Source: Amaricoccus sp003258405
GTDB taxonomy: Bacteria; Pseudomonadota; Alphaproteobacteria; Rhodobacterales; Rhodobacteraceae
Reading direction: 5' to 3'
DNA: 64,000 nucleotides
Assembly (NCBI RefSeq): GCF_043226085.1
Contig: NZ_CP171227.1
Coordinates: 25,627-89,626, forward strand
The notes below the pieces were generated by a model, which ran no database searches, was not told the DNA's origin, and saw only the letters and a list, made by a program, of their open reading frames with translations. Below are positions 34,282 to 42,981 of the stretch, piece by piece (positions within the stretch are counted from its first letter, which is position 1; each line of letters starts with the position of its first letter). A program made the translations under genes and the position numbers.

Positions 34282-35319
34282 ATGCGTGTTCTTCTGACCG
34301 GTGCCGACGGCTATATCGGTGCGATCATGGGCCCGAAGCTCATCGAGGCGGGCCATGAGGTGCTGGGCCTCGACACCGGCTACTACCGCCGCGGCTGGCT
34401 CTTCGACGACCACAAGACCCATCCGCAGGTGATCTCCAAGGATCAGCGCCAGATCACCAAGGCCGATCTGGAGGGGGTCGACGCGGTCGTCCATCTCGCC
34501 GAGCTCTCGAACGATCCGATCGGCGAGAACGATCCCGACCTCACCATGGACGTGAACCATCGCGGCTCGGTGGGACTTGCGCGGCTTGCGCGCGAGGCGG
34601 GCGTGAAGCGCTTCATCCAGGCCTCCTCCTGCTCGACCTATGGCGCGGGCGGCGACGAGATGCGCACCGAGACCTCCGAACTTGCGCCCCAGACCGCCTA
34701 TGCCCGCTGCAAGATCCTGGTGGAGCAGGGCGTGCGCGAGCTGATGGACGACGATTTCACCCCCGTCTTCATGCGCAACGCCACCGCCTACGGTGCGAGC
34801 CCGCGGCAGCGCTTCGATCTCGTCCTCAACAACCTCTGCGGCTTTGCCCATACGATCCGGGAAATCCGCATGACCTCGGACGGCTCGCCCTGGCGGCCGA
34901 TCACCCATATCGAGGACATCTGCGAGGCGATGCTCTGCGCGCTCAAGGCGCCGAAGGATGCTGTGGCGGGCGAGGCGTTCAACGTCGGCGCCGACAGCGA
35001 GAACTACCGGATCCGGGAGATCGCCGAGATCGTGGCGAAGACCTTCCCGGGCTGTGAGCTCACCATCGGCGAGTCGGGCGGCGACACCCGCTCCTACCGG
35101 GTCTCGTTCGCGAAGATCCGCGAGCACATGCCGGAGTTCCGGACCTCCTGGACCGCCGAGCGCGGCGCGCAGCAGCTGAGGTCGGTCTTCGAGCGGATCG
35201 GGCTCACGAAGGAGATGTTCGAGAACCCGCCCTACACCCGCCTGAAGGAACTGCGCTATCTGCAGGACACCCAGCAGATCGACGCGAAACTCTTCTGGCG
35301 CACGCCCGAAGCGGTCTGA
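34282..35319 (+). CDS. NAD-dependent epimerase/dehydratase (extended SDR)
   Basis: 345 residues. VLLTGADGYIGAIMGPKL is the NAD-binding motif, IQASSCSTYGAGGDE carries the catalytic serine/threonine, and TAYARCKILVEQ is the YxxxK pair. It belongs to the nucleotide-sugar SDR group. The start differs from the typical CDP-glucose 4,6-dehydratase (TGHTGFKGSW), so it probably does another step on the CDP-activated sugar. It follows rfbF by 32 bases and both end before a strong terminator. An epimerase, a dehydratase or a 4-keto reductase are all possible. Confidence 0.85.
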   Translation: MRVLLTGADGYIGAIMGPKLIEAGHEVLGLDTGYYRRGWLFDDHKTHPQVISKDQRQITKADLEGVDAVVHLAELSNDPIGENDPDLTMDVNHRGSVGLARLAREAGVKRFIQASSCSTYGAGGDEMRTETSELAPQTAYARCKILVEQGVRELMDDDFTPVFMRNATAYGASPRQRFDLVLNNLCGFAHTIREIRMTSDGSPWRPITHIEDICEAMLCALKAPKDAVAGEAFNVGADSENYRIREIAEIVAKTFPGCELTIGESGGDTRSYRVSFAKIREHMPEFRTSWTAERGAQQLRSVFERIGLTKEMFENPPYTRLKELRYLQDTQQIDAKLFWRTPEAV

Positions 35320-35333
35320 TCCGTGCCCTGGCG

Positions 35334-35366
35334 GGCGGCTCTCCCCCGGTGCGGGGGAGAGCCGCC
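35334..35366. terminator. Bidirectional terminator between convergent sugar genes
   Basis: GGCGGCTCTCCCCCG and CGGGGGAGAGCCGCC form a perfect 15-base stem around GTG. It lies between the SDR gene and the convergent rfbC-like gene. No T run is present, but the stem is the strongest in the window. Confidence 0.8.
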
Positions 35367-35406
35367 TGCTGCCGCCCCCGCCATGGTTCCGGGAAGCCTC
35401 GCGATG

Positions 35407-35955
35407 TCAGATCGGAATTCCGGCCTTGAGATCCGCATCCGGCCAGGCCGCGTCCTTCTCGGAGATCACGGAGACCGGCAGCGGCCAGTCGATGTTGAAG
35501 GCGGGGTCATTGTAGCGCAGCCCGCCCTCGACGCCCGGCGTGTAGGGGTGGGAGACCTGATAGGTCACATGGGTCTCGTCGGCGAGCGTCTGGAAGCCAT
35601 GGGCGAAGCCCACCGGCACGTAGAGCGTGCGGCCGTTCTCGGCGGTGAGCTCGAAACCTTCCCATTTGAGGTAGGTGGGCGAATCCGGGCGGAGGTCGAT
35701 GATGACATCGAGAATGGCGCCCTGGACGACACGGACGAGCTTAACCTCTCCATGGGGGCTTTTCTGGTAGTGCATGCCGCGAAGCGTGCCCTTGGAGATG
35801 TTGTAGGAGTAATTGCCTTGCACGAATTCGCTCACGAGCCCCTGCTTGCCGAACTCATCGGCGCAGAAGGTGCGGGCGAAGAAGCCGCGGGAATCCTCAA
35901 ATTTCCGGAGATCGATCAGCACTGCGTCCTGCAGGCTTGTCTTCCCGAAATGCAT
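35407..35955 (-). CDS. rfbC: dTDP-4-dehydrorhamnose 3,5-epimerase family protein
   Basis: 182 residues of RmlC type, with AGGAG before the ATG. DSRGFFARTFCADEF, the catalytic-His region GTLRGMHYQKSPHGEVKLVRVVQG and VPVGFAHGFQTLADETHVTYQVS follow the family order. The enzyme epimerises a 4-keto sugar at C3 and C5 (or at one position in relatives such as those acting on CDP sugars). RmlA, RmlB and RmlD are not in the window, and the neighbours suggest a CDP-linked substrate, so the name describes the family and not the proven substrate. Confidence 0.9.
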   Translation of the reverse strand: MHFGKTSLQDAVLIDLRKFEDSRGFFARTFCADEFGKQGLVSEFVQGNYSYNISKGTLRGMHYQKSPHGEVKLVRVVQGAILDVIIDLRPDSPTYLKWEGFELTAENGRTLYVPVGFAHGFQTLADETHVTYQVSHPYTPGVEGGLRYNDPAFNIDWPLPVSVISEKDAAWPDADLKAGIPI

Positions 35956-36053
35956 ACTCTTACTCCTGTCTCTGCAATACGATTCGATCGGGGCTGCATC
36001 CTGCGCGAAATGATCCGACCCGTATAGGTAGATGAGGAAGAGGTAGATAAATC

Positions 36054-37370
36054 ATGATCATCGTCGATAGCGCGCTGGCGAAACGCGCCGCGGACGGCGC
36101 CCCCCCGATCCGGGTCGGGATGATCGGCGCGGGCTTCATGGCCGCAGGCGTCGTCCTGCAGATCAACACCGCCTTCCGGGGCCAGATGCAGGTGACCGTG
36201 ATCGCCAACCGCACGCCCGCAAAGGCGGTCCAGGCCTATGCCGACGCGGGCCAGGAGGGGGCGGTGATCTGCGATACCGCCGCGAGCCTGGCCGCCGCCA
36301 TCGAGGCGGGCAAGCCGGCCGTCACCGAGGATCCGATGCTGGTGGCAACGAGCCCCCATGTGGATGTCTTCCTCGAGGTGACGGGCGCGGTCGAGGATGC
36401 GCTCCCGCTCGTGCTCGCCGCGATCGAGCATGGCAAGCACATCGTGCTGATGAATGCCGAGCTTGACGGCACCGTCGGGCCACTCCTGAAGGCGAAGGCC
36501 GACAAGGCCGGCGTGGTCTACACCAATGTCGATGGCGACCAGCCCGGTGTCGAGCAGAACCTTTACCGCTTTGTGAAGGGGATCGGGGTCCGGCCCGTGC
36601 TCTGCGGCAACATCAAGGGCCTCCAGGATCCCTACCGTACGCCGACGACCCAAGCGGGTTTCGCCAAGCAGTGGGGGCAGAAGCCCTCGATGGTGACCTC
36701 CTTTGCCGATGGCACCAAGATCTCCTTCGAGCAGGCGATCGTCGCCAACGCCACCGGCATGACGGTGGCGAAGCGCGGCATGCACGGCTTCACGGTGGAG
36801 CCCGGCACGCCGATCACCGAGGCGGCGAAGCTCTACGATCCGGAGGAGCTGATCTCCGGCCCTGGCATTGTCGATTATGTGGTGGGCGCGCAGCCCGGCC
36901 CGGGCGTCTTCGTGCTCGGCACCATCGAGCATCCGCGGCAGAAGCACTACCTCAACCTCTACAAGCTCGGCGAAGGCCCGCTCTACTGCTTCTACACCCC
37001 CTATCATCTCTGCCATTTCGAGGTGCCGGCGACGATCGCCCGCGCAGCCCTCTTCGGGGATGCGGCCATCGCGCCGATCGCGGGGCCGGAGGTCGAGGTG
37101 GTGGCGCTCGCCAAGCGCGACCTGAAGGCGGGCGAGGCGATCGACGAGCTCGGCGGCTATACGGTCTACGGCGAGGCGGAGGCCGCGGGCATCACCGCGC
37201 GCGACAATCTGCTGCCGATCGGGGTGGCGGTGGGCGCGACGCTCAAGCGCGACCTGCCGAAGGATGCGGTGCTCACCTATGCGGATGTGGAACTGCCCGA
37301 AGGTCGTCTCGTCGACCGGCTGCGTCTCGAGCAGGCGGCGATGTTCAACCTGAAATCCTCGGCGGCCTGA
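36054..37370 (+). CDS. Homoserine-dehydrogenase-like NAD(P) oxidoreductase with SAF domain
   Basis: 438 residues. The NAD(P) motif IRVGMIGAGFMAAGVV is near the N-terminus, and HGKHIVLMNAELDGTVGPLL and YTNVDGDQPGVEQNLYRFV match the group of predicted homoserine dehydrogenases that end in a SAF domain (about 350-425, including IGVAVGATLKRDLPKDAVLTYADV). Members act on sugar-like or branched substrates and not necessarily homoserine. It is divergent from rfbC, and the 98-base gap holds both promoters. Role in making an unusual sugar is inferred from the neighbours. Confidence 0.83.
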   Translation: MIIVDSALAKRAADGAPPIRVGMIGAGFMAAGVVLQINTAFRGQMQVTVIANRTPAKAVQAYADAGQEGAVICDTAASLAAAIEAGKPAVTEDPMLVATSPHVDVFLEVTGAVEDALPLVLAAIEHGKHIVLMNAELDGTVGPLLKAKADKAGVVYTNVDGDQPGVEQNLYRFVKGIGVRPVLCGNIKGLQDPYRTPTTQAGFAKQWGQKPSMVTSFADGTKISFEQAIVANATGMTVAKRGMHGFTVEPGTPITEAAKLYDPEELISGPGIVDYVVGAQPGPGVFVLGTIEHPRQKHYLNLYKLGEGPLYCFYTPYHLCHFEVPATIARAALFGDAAIAPIAGPEVEVVALAKRDLKAGEAIDELGGYTVYGEAEAAGITARDNLLPIGVAVGATLKRDLPKDAVLTYADVELPEGRLVDRLRLEQAAMFNLKSSAA

Positions 37371-37502
37371 CCGGGAGCCCGGCCGCCGAATTCCCGTGCC
37401 CCCGCGCGCCATGGGGCCGGAGCGGATCGATCCCGTTGCCGGCCCGTCTCTCTCCGCACGCGCCGGGCCCCCGATCATCCGGAACAGAGGAGGGGAGGAG
37501 AG

Positions 37503-39575
37503 ATGAAGGACACCGAAGAGGCGCCGGAGGCTCCGGGAGCCGCGGCGCGCCTGCGTGCGCAGGCCGCGCATCTCTCCGAACGCACCCTGTGGTTCAGCCG
37601 CGGCGTGGTGCGGGTCGGGCGGCGCCAGGCGCAGCGCCGGGGCGAGGCGCTGCTGCGGCGGCTGGCGCAGGACCATCCTGCGCGGCTCCTGCGCCTGGCG
37701 GGCCCGCTTCGCCGGATGTTCCCGAAGCGTGCGCTGCCGGCCCAGATCGAGGCGGTGATGACCGCGCGGATCCACGGCTGGCGGGCAGCCGGGCCACTCT
37801 TTGCGCGCCTCGCCGCGGAAGGCATGACCGGAGGGGCGGGGCGCGTCCTGCTGCGCCCGGAGCGGCCCGCACCGGGGCTGACGCTTGCGGTGCCGGGGCC
37901 GGGTCGGGAAGGACTGCCGGACGCGGAGGGCGCGGTTGTCGTCTATACCGTGCTCACCGGGCGCCCGCGGCTGCTGCCGCCGCTCTTCCGTGCCGATGGC
38001 CGGATCCGCTTTCTCTGCTTTACCGACCAGCCGGTCTCGGCGCCGGGCTGGGAGATCCTGCCGCTCGCCCATCCGGCGGAGATTGCCGGGGCGGAGCCTG
38101 CGCGGGTTGCGGCCTGGCACATGCTCCAGGCCCGCGCGCTGCTCGACGCGGCCGCGCCCCGGGCGGAGCATTCGCTCTTCATCGCCCCCGACCATCAGCT
38201 TCTCGGCAATATAGACACGCTGATCGGCCGCTGGCTGGGCGGGCATGATTTCGTCATGTGGCGGCATCCGCGCTGCGCCGACTGGCAGGACATGGCCGAG
38301 CGCCACCTGATCGAGGGCGATGCCGAGGCCGGGGCCGTGCTTGCGGCGGCGGAGGCGCTCGCCGACCGTCGTCCGCTCCACGGGCAGGGCGGGCTCGATG
38401 CGAGCATGATCTGGCGCCGGCACGGCGCGGCGGAGATCGATGCGCTGATGCAGGCGTGGTGGCAGGTCCATCTCGAGGGCCCGGCCGGCTGCCCCGCCGA
38501 TCTTACCCTCTATGGGCTGCTTCATGCGCCCGGCAGTGGCCCGCAGGCGGCCGGGGAGGCCCTGCCGCCTGCGCGGCCGGAGATCCTGCCCTCTCATCTC
38601 GGCACGGCGCGGAACAACATCTTCACCGCCCGTGCGCCGGTCCGCCGCCTGCCGGAGGCCCGCCGCACGGCGATCGGGCAGGGGCTCGCGGCCCGGGCGG
38701 GGCGGAAGCTGCCGCTCGCGGTGGTCTATGCGACGAGCCACGCGCGCTTTGCCTCGACCTTTCTGCGTGGCCAGCAGCTGAGCGAGCTTGTCGCCGCCCG
38801 CTATTCCGATCTCTATGACGTCACCTATACCCATGAGACCGAGGGGATCCGCGACAGCCTCGTGTTGCTTACCAAGGGCGCGATGGCGACCCGCAGCCCC
38901 GAGGAGATCGCGGAGGTCAAGGCGCGCAACATCCTGACCATCGGCGGCTGGGACGACATCATCCCGCGCCCCGAGAAGGCGCGGCTGCTCGATGGTCATA
39001 TCTGCATCTCGCACCGCCAGGCACTCGACCTCAACCGGCTCTATCCGGAGGTGCCGGCCTTCCACGTCACCCATCACGTCAACACCCAGGTTCCGGAGCT
39101 CATAGCCCCCGCCGACCGGCTGCGTACCGCCTATATCGGCGATCTGCGCAACACGGTGCTGCCGGCCTCCCTCTCGGAGATGGTGGACATGGTCGGCATC
39201 AACACCCGCAACGTGGATGACGACTGGCTGCAGGCGCTGCCGCGCTACAACTGCCACTGGATCGTGCGCCAGAACCAGAGCTGGGTCGGCTGGAAGCCGT
39301 TCCTGAAGGGGTTCGTCGCCGCACGCTGCGGCTCGGTGGTCATCACCACCCGCGACGACGGCGACGCGCCCTTCTATCTCGGCGACGACTATCCCTTCTA
39401 TGCCGAGAGCTTCTCGCCGGCTGATCTCGAGCGGGTGATGGTGGAGGCCGCTGCGGCCTTCGGCGGGCCGGACTGGGTCCGGGCCATGGACATCATGGCC
39501 GAAGTTGGCGCCCGCTGTTCGGTTGAGCAGGTTTGTGCCGAGTTCAAGGCGATGATCGACCAGCTTTGCGCCTGA
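37503..39575 (+). CDS. Large glycosyltransferase with DUF616-like N-terminal domain
   Basis: 690 residues with a strong AGGAGGGGAGGAG site. Residues 1-105 are basic and helical. From about 145 to 300 the order YTVLTGRP, RFLCFTDQP, GWEILPL, SLFIAPDHQLLGNIDTLI and FVMWRHPRCADWQDMAERHL resembles the DUF616/TOD1-like glycosyltransferase domain. The C-terminal 300 residues (KLPLAVVYATSHARFASTFLRGQ, then HVTHHVNTQVPEL and FVAARCGSVVITTRDDGDAPFYLGDDYPF) look like a GT-B transferase with an end donor site. So it may add two sugars. It follows the SAF oxidoreductase by 132 bases. Confidence 0.72.
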   Translation: MKDTEEAPEAPGAAARLRAQAAHLSERTLWFSRGVVRVGRRQAQRRGEALLRRLAQDHPARLLRLAGPLRRMFPKRALPAQIEAVMTARIHGWRAAGPLFARLAAEGMTGGAGRVLLRPERPAPGLTLAVPGPGREGLPDAEGAVVVYTVLTGRPRLLPPLFRADGRIRFLCFTDQPVSAPGWEILPLAHPAEIAGAEPARVAAWHMLQARALLDAAAPRAEHSLFIAPDHQLLGNIDTLIGRWLGGHDFVMWRHPRCADWQDMAERHLIEGDAEAGAVLAAAEALADRRPLHGQGGLDASMIWRRHGAAEIDALMQAWWQVHLEGPAGCPADLTLYGLLHAPGSGPQAAGEALPPARPEILPSHLGTARNNIFTARAPVRRLPEARRTAIGQGLAARAGRKLPLAVVYATSHARFASTFLRGQQLSELVAARYSDLYDVTYTHETEGIRDSLVLLTKGAMATRSPEEIAEVKARNILTIGGWDDIIPRPEKARLLDGHICISHRQALDLNRLYPEVPAFHVTHHVNTQVPELIAPADRLRTAYIGDLRNTVLPASLSEMVDMVGINTRNVDDDWLQALPRYNCHWIVRQNQSWVGWKPFLKGFVAARCGSVVITTRDDGDAPFYLGDDYPFYAESFSPADLERVMVEAAAAFGGPDWVRAMDIMAEVGARCSVEQVCAEFKAMIDQLCA

Positions 39576-39658
39576 TGGGAGGAAAGTGATAAGGGGGCCG
39601 GAACAAGTCTCCTGCTTGCCTGTTGACGAATGTTATCAAGGGTGGCCACAGTTTAAGA

Positions 39659-40543
39659 ATGAACGATACGCGATATATCCTGATCACGCCGGCCTATAAC
39701 GAGGCCCGTTTCTTGCCGGGCGTCATCGAGACGGTGGTCGCCCAGACCGTGAAGCCGGTGGCCTGGATGATCGTGAGCGACGGCTCGACCGACGCGACCG
39801 ACGAGATCGCACGGAAGGCGGCGGCGGAGCACGATTTCATCCGTTTCCTGCGCCACGAGAACCGGACTGCCACACCGCCCGCCTTCGGCCGGCTCGCCTG
39901 GCGCAAGGTCTGCACGATCCGCGCGGGGCTCGCGGAGCTCGGCGACATCCCCTCGGCCTATATCGCCAACATGGACGCGGATGTGACCTTCGCCCCCGAT
40001 TTCTTCGAGCGGCTGATGGGCAAGATGGCGGCCGATCCGAAGATCGGCATCGGCGGCGGCTTCATCTACAACACCGAAGCCGGCCGGGAATGGCCCTATT
40101 TCATCAATCCCGAAGGGGTGGGCGGGCCGCTCCAGTTCTTCCGCCGCGCCTGTTTCCAGGAGACCGGCGGCTATGTGCCCTGCGCGATGGAAGACGCGCT
40201 CGCGCTCATCATGGCGCATATGCACGGCTGGAAGACGCGCTCCTTCCCCGATCTGAAGATCCTCCATCACAAAACTGCCCGGGCCAAGGGCGCCCATCCG
40301 CTCCGGGGCATGTTCCATGCCGGCGCGGTCGAGCGCGCGGTCGGCTTCTCGCTGATCTACCATCTGGCCCGCAATGTGCCGGACATCCTGCGTCCGCCCT
40401 ATGTGCTTGGAAGTGTCGCGCGTACCGCCGGCTACGCCTGGGCGGCGGGCAAGGGCAAGGATGCGGGCGTGCCGTCCGACATTCGCGCCTTCATGCGCAA
40501 GGAACAGATGGAGCGCCTCCGCCGCAAGCTGCTGGGCCGGTAG
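39659..40543 (+). CDS. Family 2 glycosyltransferase, tandem paralogue 1
   Basis: 294 residues from the ATG at 39659; this start matches the paralogue exactly in length. RYILITPAYNEARFLPGVIE opens the GT2 fold, IVSDGSTDATDEIA follows, and ANMDADVTFAPDFFERLM contains the DAD metal site. ETGGYVPCAMEDALALIMAHMHGWKT carries the acceptor ED motif. The next gene encodes a protein very close in sequence along its whole length, so the pair arose by duplication. The small differences near HENRTATPP and HENER-type regions might set acceptor choice. Confidence 0.92.
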   Translation: MNDTRYILITPAYNEARFLPGVIETVVAQTVKPVAWMIVSDGSTDATDEIARKAAAEHDFIRFLRHENRTATPPAFGRLAWRKVCTIRAGLAELGDIPSAYIANMDADVTFAPDFFERLMGKMAADPKIGIGGGFIYNTEAGREWPYFINPEGVGGPLQFFRRACFQETGGYVPCAMEDALALIMAHMHGWKTRSFPDLKILHHKTARAKGAHPLRGMFHAGAVERAVGFSLIYHLARNVPDILRPPYVLGSVARTAGYAWAAGKGKDAGVPSDIRAFMRKEQMERLRRKLLGR

Positions 40544-40594
40544 CGCGGAAACGGATCTGCTCCCGCCTTCGGGAAATTAAGCATGAACCTTCAA

Positions 40595-40617
40595 TCCGCT
40601 CCTGATATGGGAGCGGA
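40595..40617. terminator. Hairpin between the two GT2 paralogues
   Basis: TCCGCTCC and GGAGCGGA pair around TGATATG in the 153-base gap. No T tract follows on either strand, so it may attenuate and not fully stop transcription. Confidence 0.45.
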
Positions 40618-40696
40618 ACAGGTAGATTAAGCCGGAACCGGAGCTGGGGCCGGCGACTTTTCTTTAATATGTTGACAGGGCCGCGAGAGGCTTAAC

Positions 40697-41581
40697 ATGG
40701 ATAACACGCGATATATTCTGATTACGCCGGCCTATAACGAGGCGCGTTTCCTGCCCGGTGTCATCGAGGCCGTGGCGGCCCAGACGATCCGGCCGGTTGC
40801 CTGGGTGATCGTGAGCGATGCCTCCACCGACGCGACCGACGAGATCGGCCGTGCGGCTGCGGCGAAACACGATTTCATCCATTTCCTGCGGTTCGAGAAC
40901 GAGCGTCCCGATGCGCCGGCCTTCGGCCGGCTGAGCTGGCGCAAGGTCTCGGCGATCCGGGCCGGAATTGCCACGCTCGGCGGGCTCTCTTCCGACTATA
41001 TCGCCAACATGGATGCGGATGTGACCTTCGCCCCCGATTTCTTCGAGCGGCTGATGGGCAAGATGGTGGCCAATCCCGAGGTGGGGATCGGCGGCGGCTT
41101 CATCTACAACAGCGATGAAGGCCGAGAATGGCCGTATTTCATCAATCCCGACGGGGTGGGTGGCCCGATCCAGTTCTTCCGCCGCGCCTGTTTCGACGAG
41201 ACCGGCGGCTATGTGCCTTGCGCGATGGAAGACGCGCTCGCGCTCGTCATGGCGCGGATGCATGGCTGGCAGACGCGTTCCTTCCCGGACCTGCGGATCC
41301 TTCATCACAAGACACCCAAGGCCAAGGGGCGCAATCCGCTCCGGGGGGCCTTCTATTCAGGTCAGCTCGAGCGCGCCATCGGCTTCTCTCCGCTCTACCA
41401 TCTGGCGCGCAATGCACCCGATGTCCTGCGCAAGCCCTATGTCGTGGGCTGCATGGCGCGGACCGCCGGCTATGTCTGGGCCACCTGCAAGGGGACGGAC
41501 GGCGGGGTGCCGTCCGACATTCGCGCCTTCATGCGCAGGGAGCAGATGCAGAAGCTGCGCCAGAAGCTCATCTCCAGCTAG
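40697..41581 (+). CDS. Family 2 glycosyltransferase, tandem paralogue 2
   Basis: 294 residues, same length and same motif order as the previous gene: RYILITPAYNEARFLPGVIE, IVSDASTDATDEIG, ANMDADVTFAPDFFERLMGKM and TGGYVPCAMEDALALVMARMHGW. TTGACA lies 19 bases before the ATG with no good -10, and no clear Shine-Dalgarno apart from AGAGG. The two enzymes probably add the same or related sugars at different points. Dosage or polymer variation is an alternative reason for keeping both. Confidence 0.92.
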   Translation: MDNTRYILITPAYNEARFLPGVIEAVAAQTIRPVAWVIVSDASTDATDEIGRAAAAKHDFIHFLRFENERPDAPAFGRLSWRKVSAIRAGIATLGGLSSDYIANMDADVTFAPDFFERLMGKMVANPEVGIGGGFIYNSDEGREWPYFINPDGVGGPIQFFRRACFDETGGYVPCAMEDALALVMARMHGWQTRSFPDLRILHHKTPKAKGRNPLRGAFYSGQLERAIGFSPLYHLARNAPDVLRKPYVVGCMARTAGYVWATCKGTDGGVPSDIRAFMRREQMQKLRQKLISS

Positions 41582-41957
41582 AGCGAAAACGGTTTGGATG
41601 GAAACAGACCGAACCCAGGATCTTGGTTTGGGGCCAGGCAGAGGCCGGCGGTTCTGGCTGGCCCCGCGGATCTGTCTTCTCCAGGGTCATTTGTGCCTCA
41701 GGGCGATCATATTTGTGCGATGATCGCAGGTTAATGCGCGTTTCCGGCTGTTCGGCCTTTCGTCTGTGTTAGGCTCGCTTGTATCATGGGCCTGTATGCG
41801 CCGCTTGCCGATCATGTTTCTATTCCCATGGCTGCAAGGTAAGTGGGCGTCCCGGCTGGACTCGCGAGCCGGGGAAATGATGTGGAACCCGGCACAGGCA
41901 TGAATCCGCAGCCTGTGGCAGGCGGGTCTCCTGCAGGTCCGACGAGGGGGAGGTTAC
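41582..41957. other. Non-coding gap before the aldo/keto reductase gene
   Basis: 376 bases with no supported gene. It contains the inverted repeat at 41703-41727 and a second hairpin CCGGCT/AGCCGG (about 41852-41872). A TATCAT about 170 bases before the reductase gene could be a -10 box, but its -35 is unclear. Confidence 0.4.
41703..41727. promoter_or_regulatory. Operator-like inverted repeat
   Basis: GCGATCAT and ATGATCGC form a perfect 8-base dyad with a 9-base centre (ATTTGTGCG), 230 bases before the aldo/keto reductase gene. The arm spacing suits a dimeric helix-turn-helix regulator. Confidence 0.4.
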
Positions 41958-42935
41958 ATGCGGCGCGTAATGCTTGGAGCTTCGGAGATCGAGACATCCT
42001 GTCTCGGTTTCGGCTGTGCGTCCCTGGGGTCCCGCGTGGGCGCGCGCGAAGGTCTGAGGGCGCTTGCCGATGCCTTCGACAAGGGCGTGCGCTGGTTCGA
42101 TTTCGCACCGCTCTACGGCGGTGGCCGCGCCGAGGAGATCGGCGGCGAATTCCTGCGCAACCGGGTGCGGAGCGAGGTGCAGATCAGCACCAAGGTCGGC
42201 CTGCTGCCCTCGGGCGGCGGTGGTTTCGGGCTCAAGGAGGCGATCTTGCCGATCGCGCGTTCCGCGGTCCGGGCGGCTCCCGCGCTCCGCAAGGCCTTCA
42301 AGAGCGCCAATGTCCAGCCGGCCCGGGCGCTCGATCTGACGCCGGAGCTGCTCCACGAGTCGCTTGAGCGGAGCCTCCGGCGCTTCGGGACGGATTATGT
42401 CGATCTCTATGCCCTCCATGACGCGAAGCCCGGAGATGTGCTGCGTGAGGATACGCTCCGCGCGCTCGAGGATATCGTTGCCTCCGGCAAGGCCCGAGCC
42501 GTTGCCGTGGCCAGCAGCGAGGATACCGCCGCGGCCGCGATCGCGCAGGGTCGGCCCTATACGGCCGTGCAGTTTCCCACGCCGGCCCCGGGGCTCAGTC
42601 TCGATGGCGTGGCCGCGGCGCAGAGCGCGGGTTTCGGCCTCATCACCCATTCGGTCTTCGGGGTCGGGGGGGCGCTCGAGCGGATGAAGCAGCACATGGC
42701 CGAGAAGCCGGGCTTCCGGGCGCTGGTAACGGCCCGTGCCCGGGGGGGCGACGTGCACGAGGCCCTGACCCAGCTTCTGCTCGAACGGGCGCTGACGCTC
42801 AATTCCGGGGGGGTTGTGCTGCTCTCGATGTTCTCGGAGGCCAGCCGCCGGCAGAATCTGGCACTCGCCGATTTCGAACCGTCCGCGCAGGGCAGTGGCC
42901 AGCGCCTCGCGCTCGACATGGCCGTCGCCGCCTGA
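41958..42935 (+). CDS. Aldo/keto reductase family protein
   Basis: 325 residues with GGGGGAGG before the ATG. LGASEIETSCLGFGCASLG is the AKR opening, GVRWFDFAPLYGGGRAEEIGG holds the catalytic Asp and Tyr, and VQISTKVGL the lysine; DYVDLYALHDAKPGDV gives the His position. So the D-Y-K-H tetrad is visible. These enzymes reduce aldehydes or ketones with NADPH. Next to the CDP-sugar and SAF oxidoreductase genes it is a good candidate for reduction of a keto sugar intermediate. Confidence 0.87.
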   Translation: MRRVMLGASEIETSCLGFGCASLGSRVGAREGLRALADAFDKGVRWFDFAPLYGGGRAEEIGGEFLRNRVRSEVQISTKVGLLPSGGGGFGLKEAILPIARSAVRAAPALRKAFKSANVQPARALDLTPELLHESLERSLRRFGTDYVDLYALHDAKPGDVLREDTLRALEDIVASGKARAVAVASSEDTAAAAIAQGRPYTAVQFPTPAPGLSLDGVAAAQSAGFGLITHSVFGVGGALERMKQHMAEKPGFRALVTARARGGDVHEALTQLLLERALTLNSGGVVLLSMFSEASRRQNLALADFEPSAQGSGQRLALDMAVAA

Positions 42936-42942
42936 AAGCACC

Positions 42943-42961
42943 GCTCATCCGAAAAATGAGC
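42943..42961. terminator. Small hairpin between convergent genes
   Basis: GCTCAT and ATGAGC pair around CCGAAAA, directly after the aldo/keto reductase stop codon and before the convergent sulfotransferase gene. Short, so activity is uncertain. Confidence 0.45.
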
Positions 42962-42981
42962 ACGGCGACCCGCGCGCCGGA

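Noticed and set aside
33440..35955. A complete dTDP-rhamnose (rmlABCD) operon as on biofilm plasmids
   Set aside because: Only an RmlC-type epimerase is present. The nucleotidyltransferase has RfbF (cytidylyl) features, and no RmlA, RmlB or RmlD match is visible.
35916..39257. Minus-strand frame of more than 1100 codons over the SAF oxidoreductase and large glycosyltransferase
   Set aside because: The product is a typical antisense translation rich in Arg, Gly, His and Asp, and both plus-strand genes have ribosome-binding sites and family motifs.
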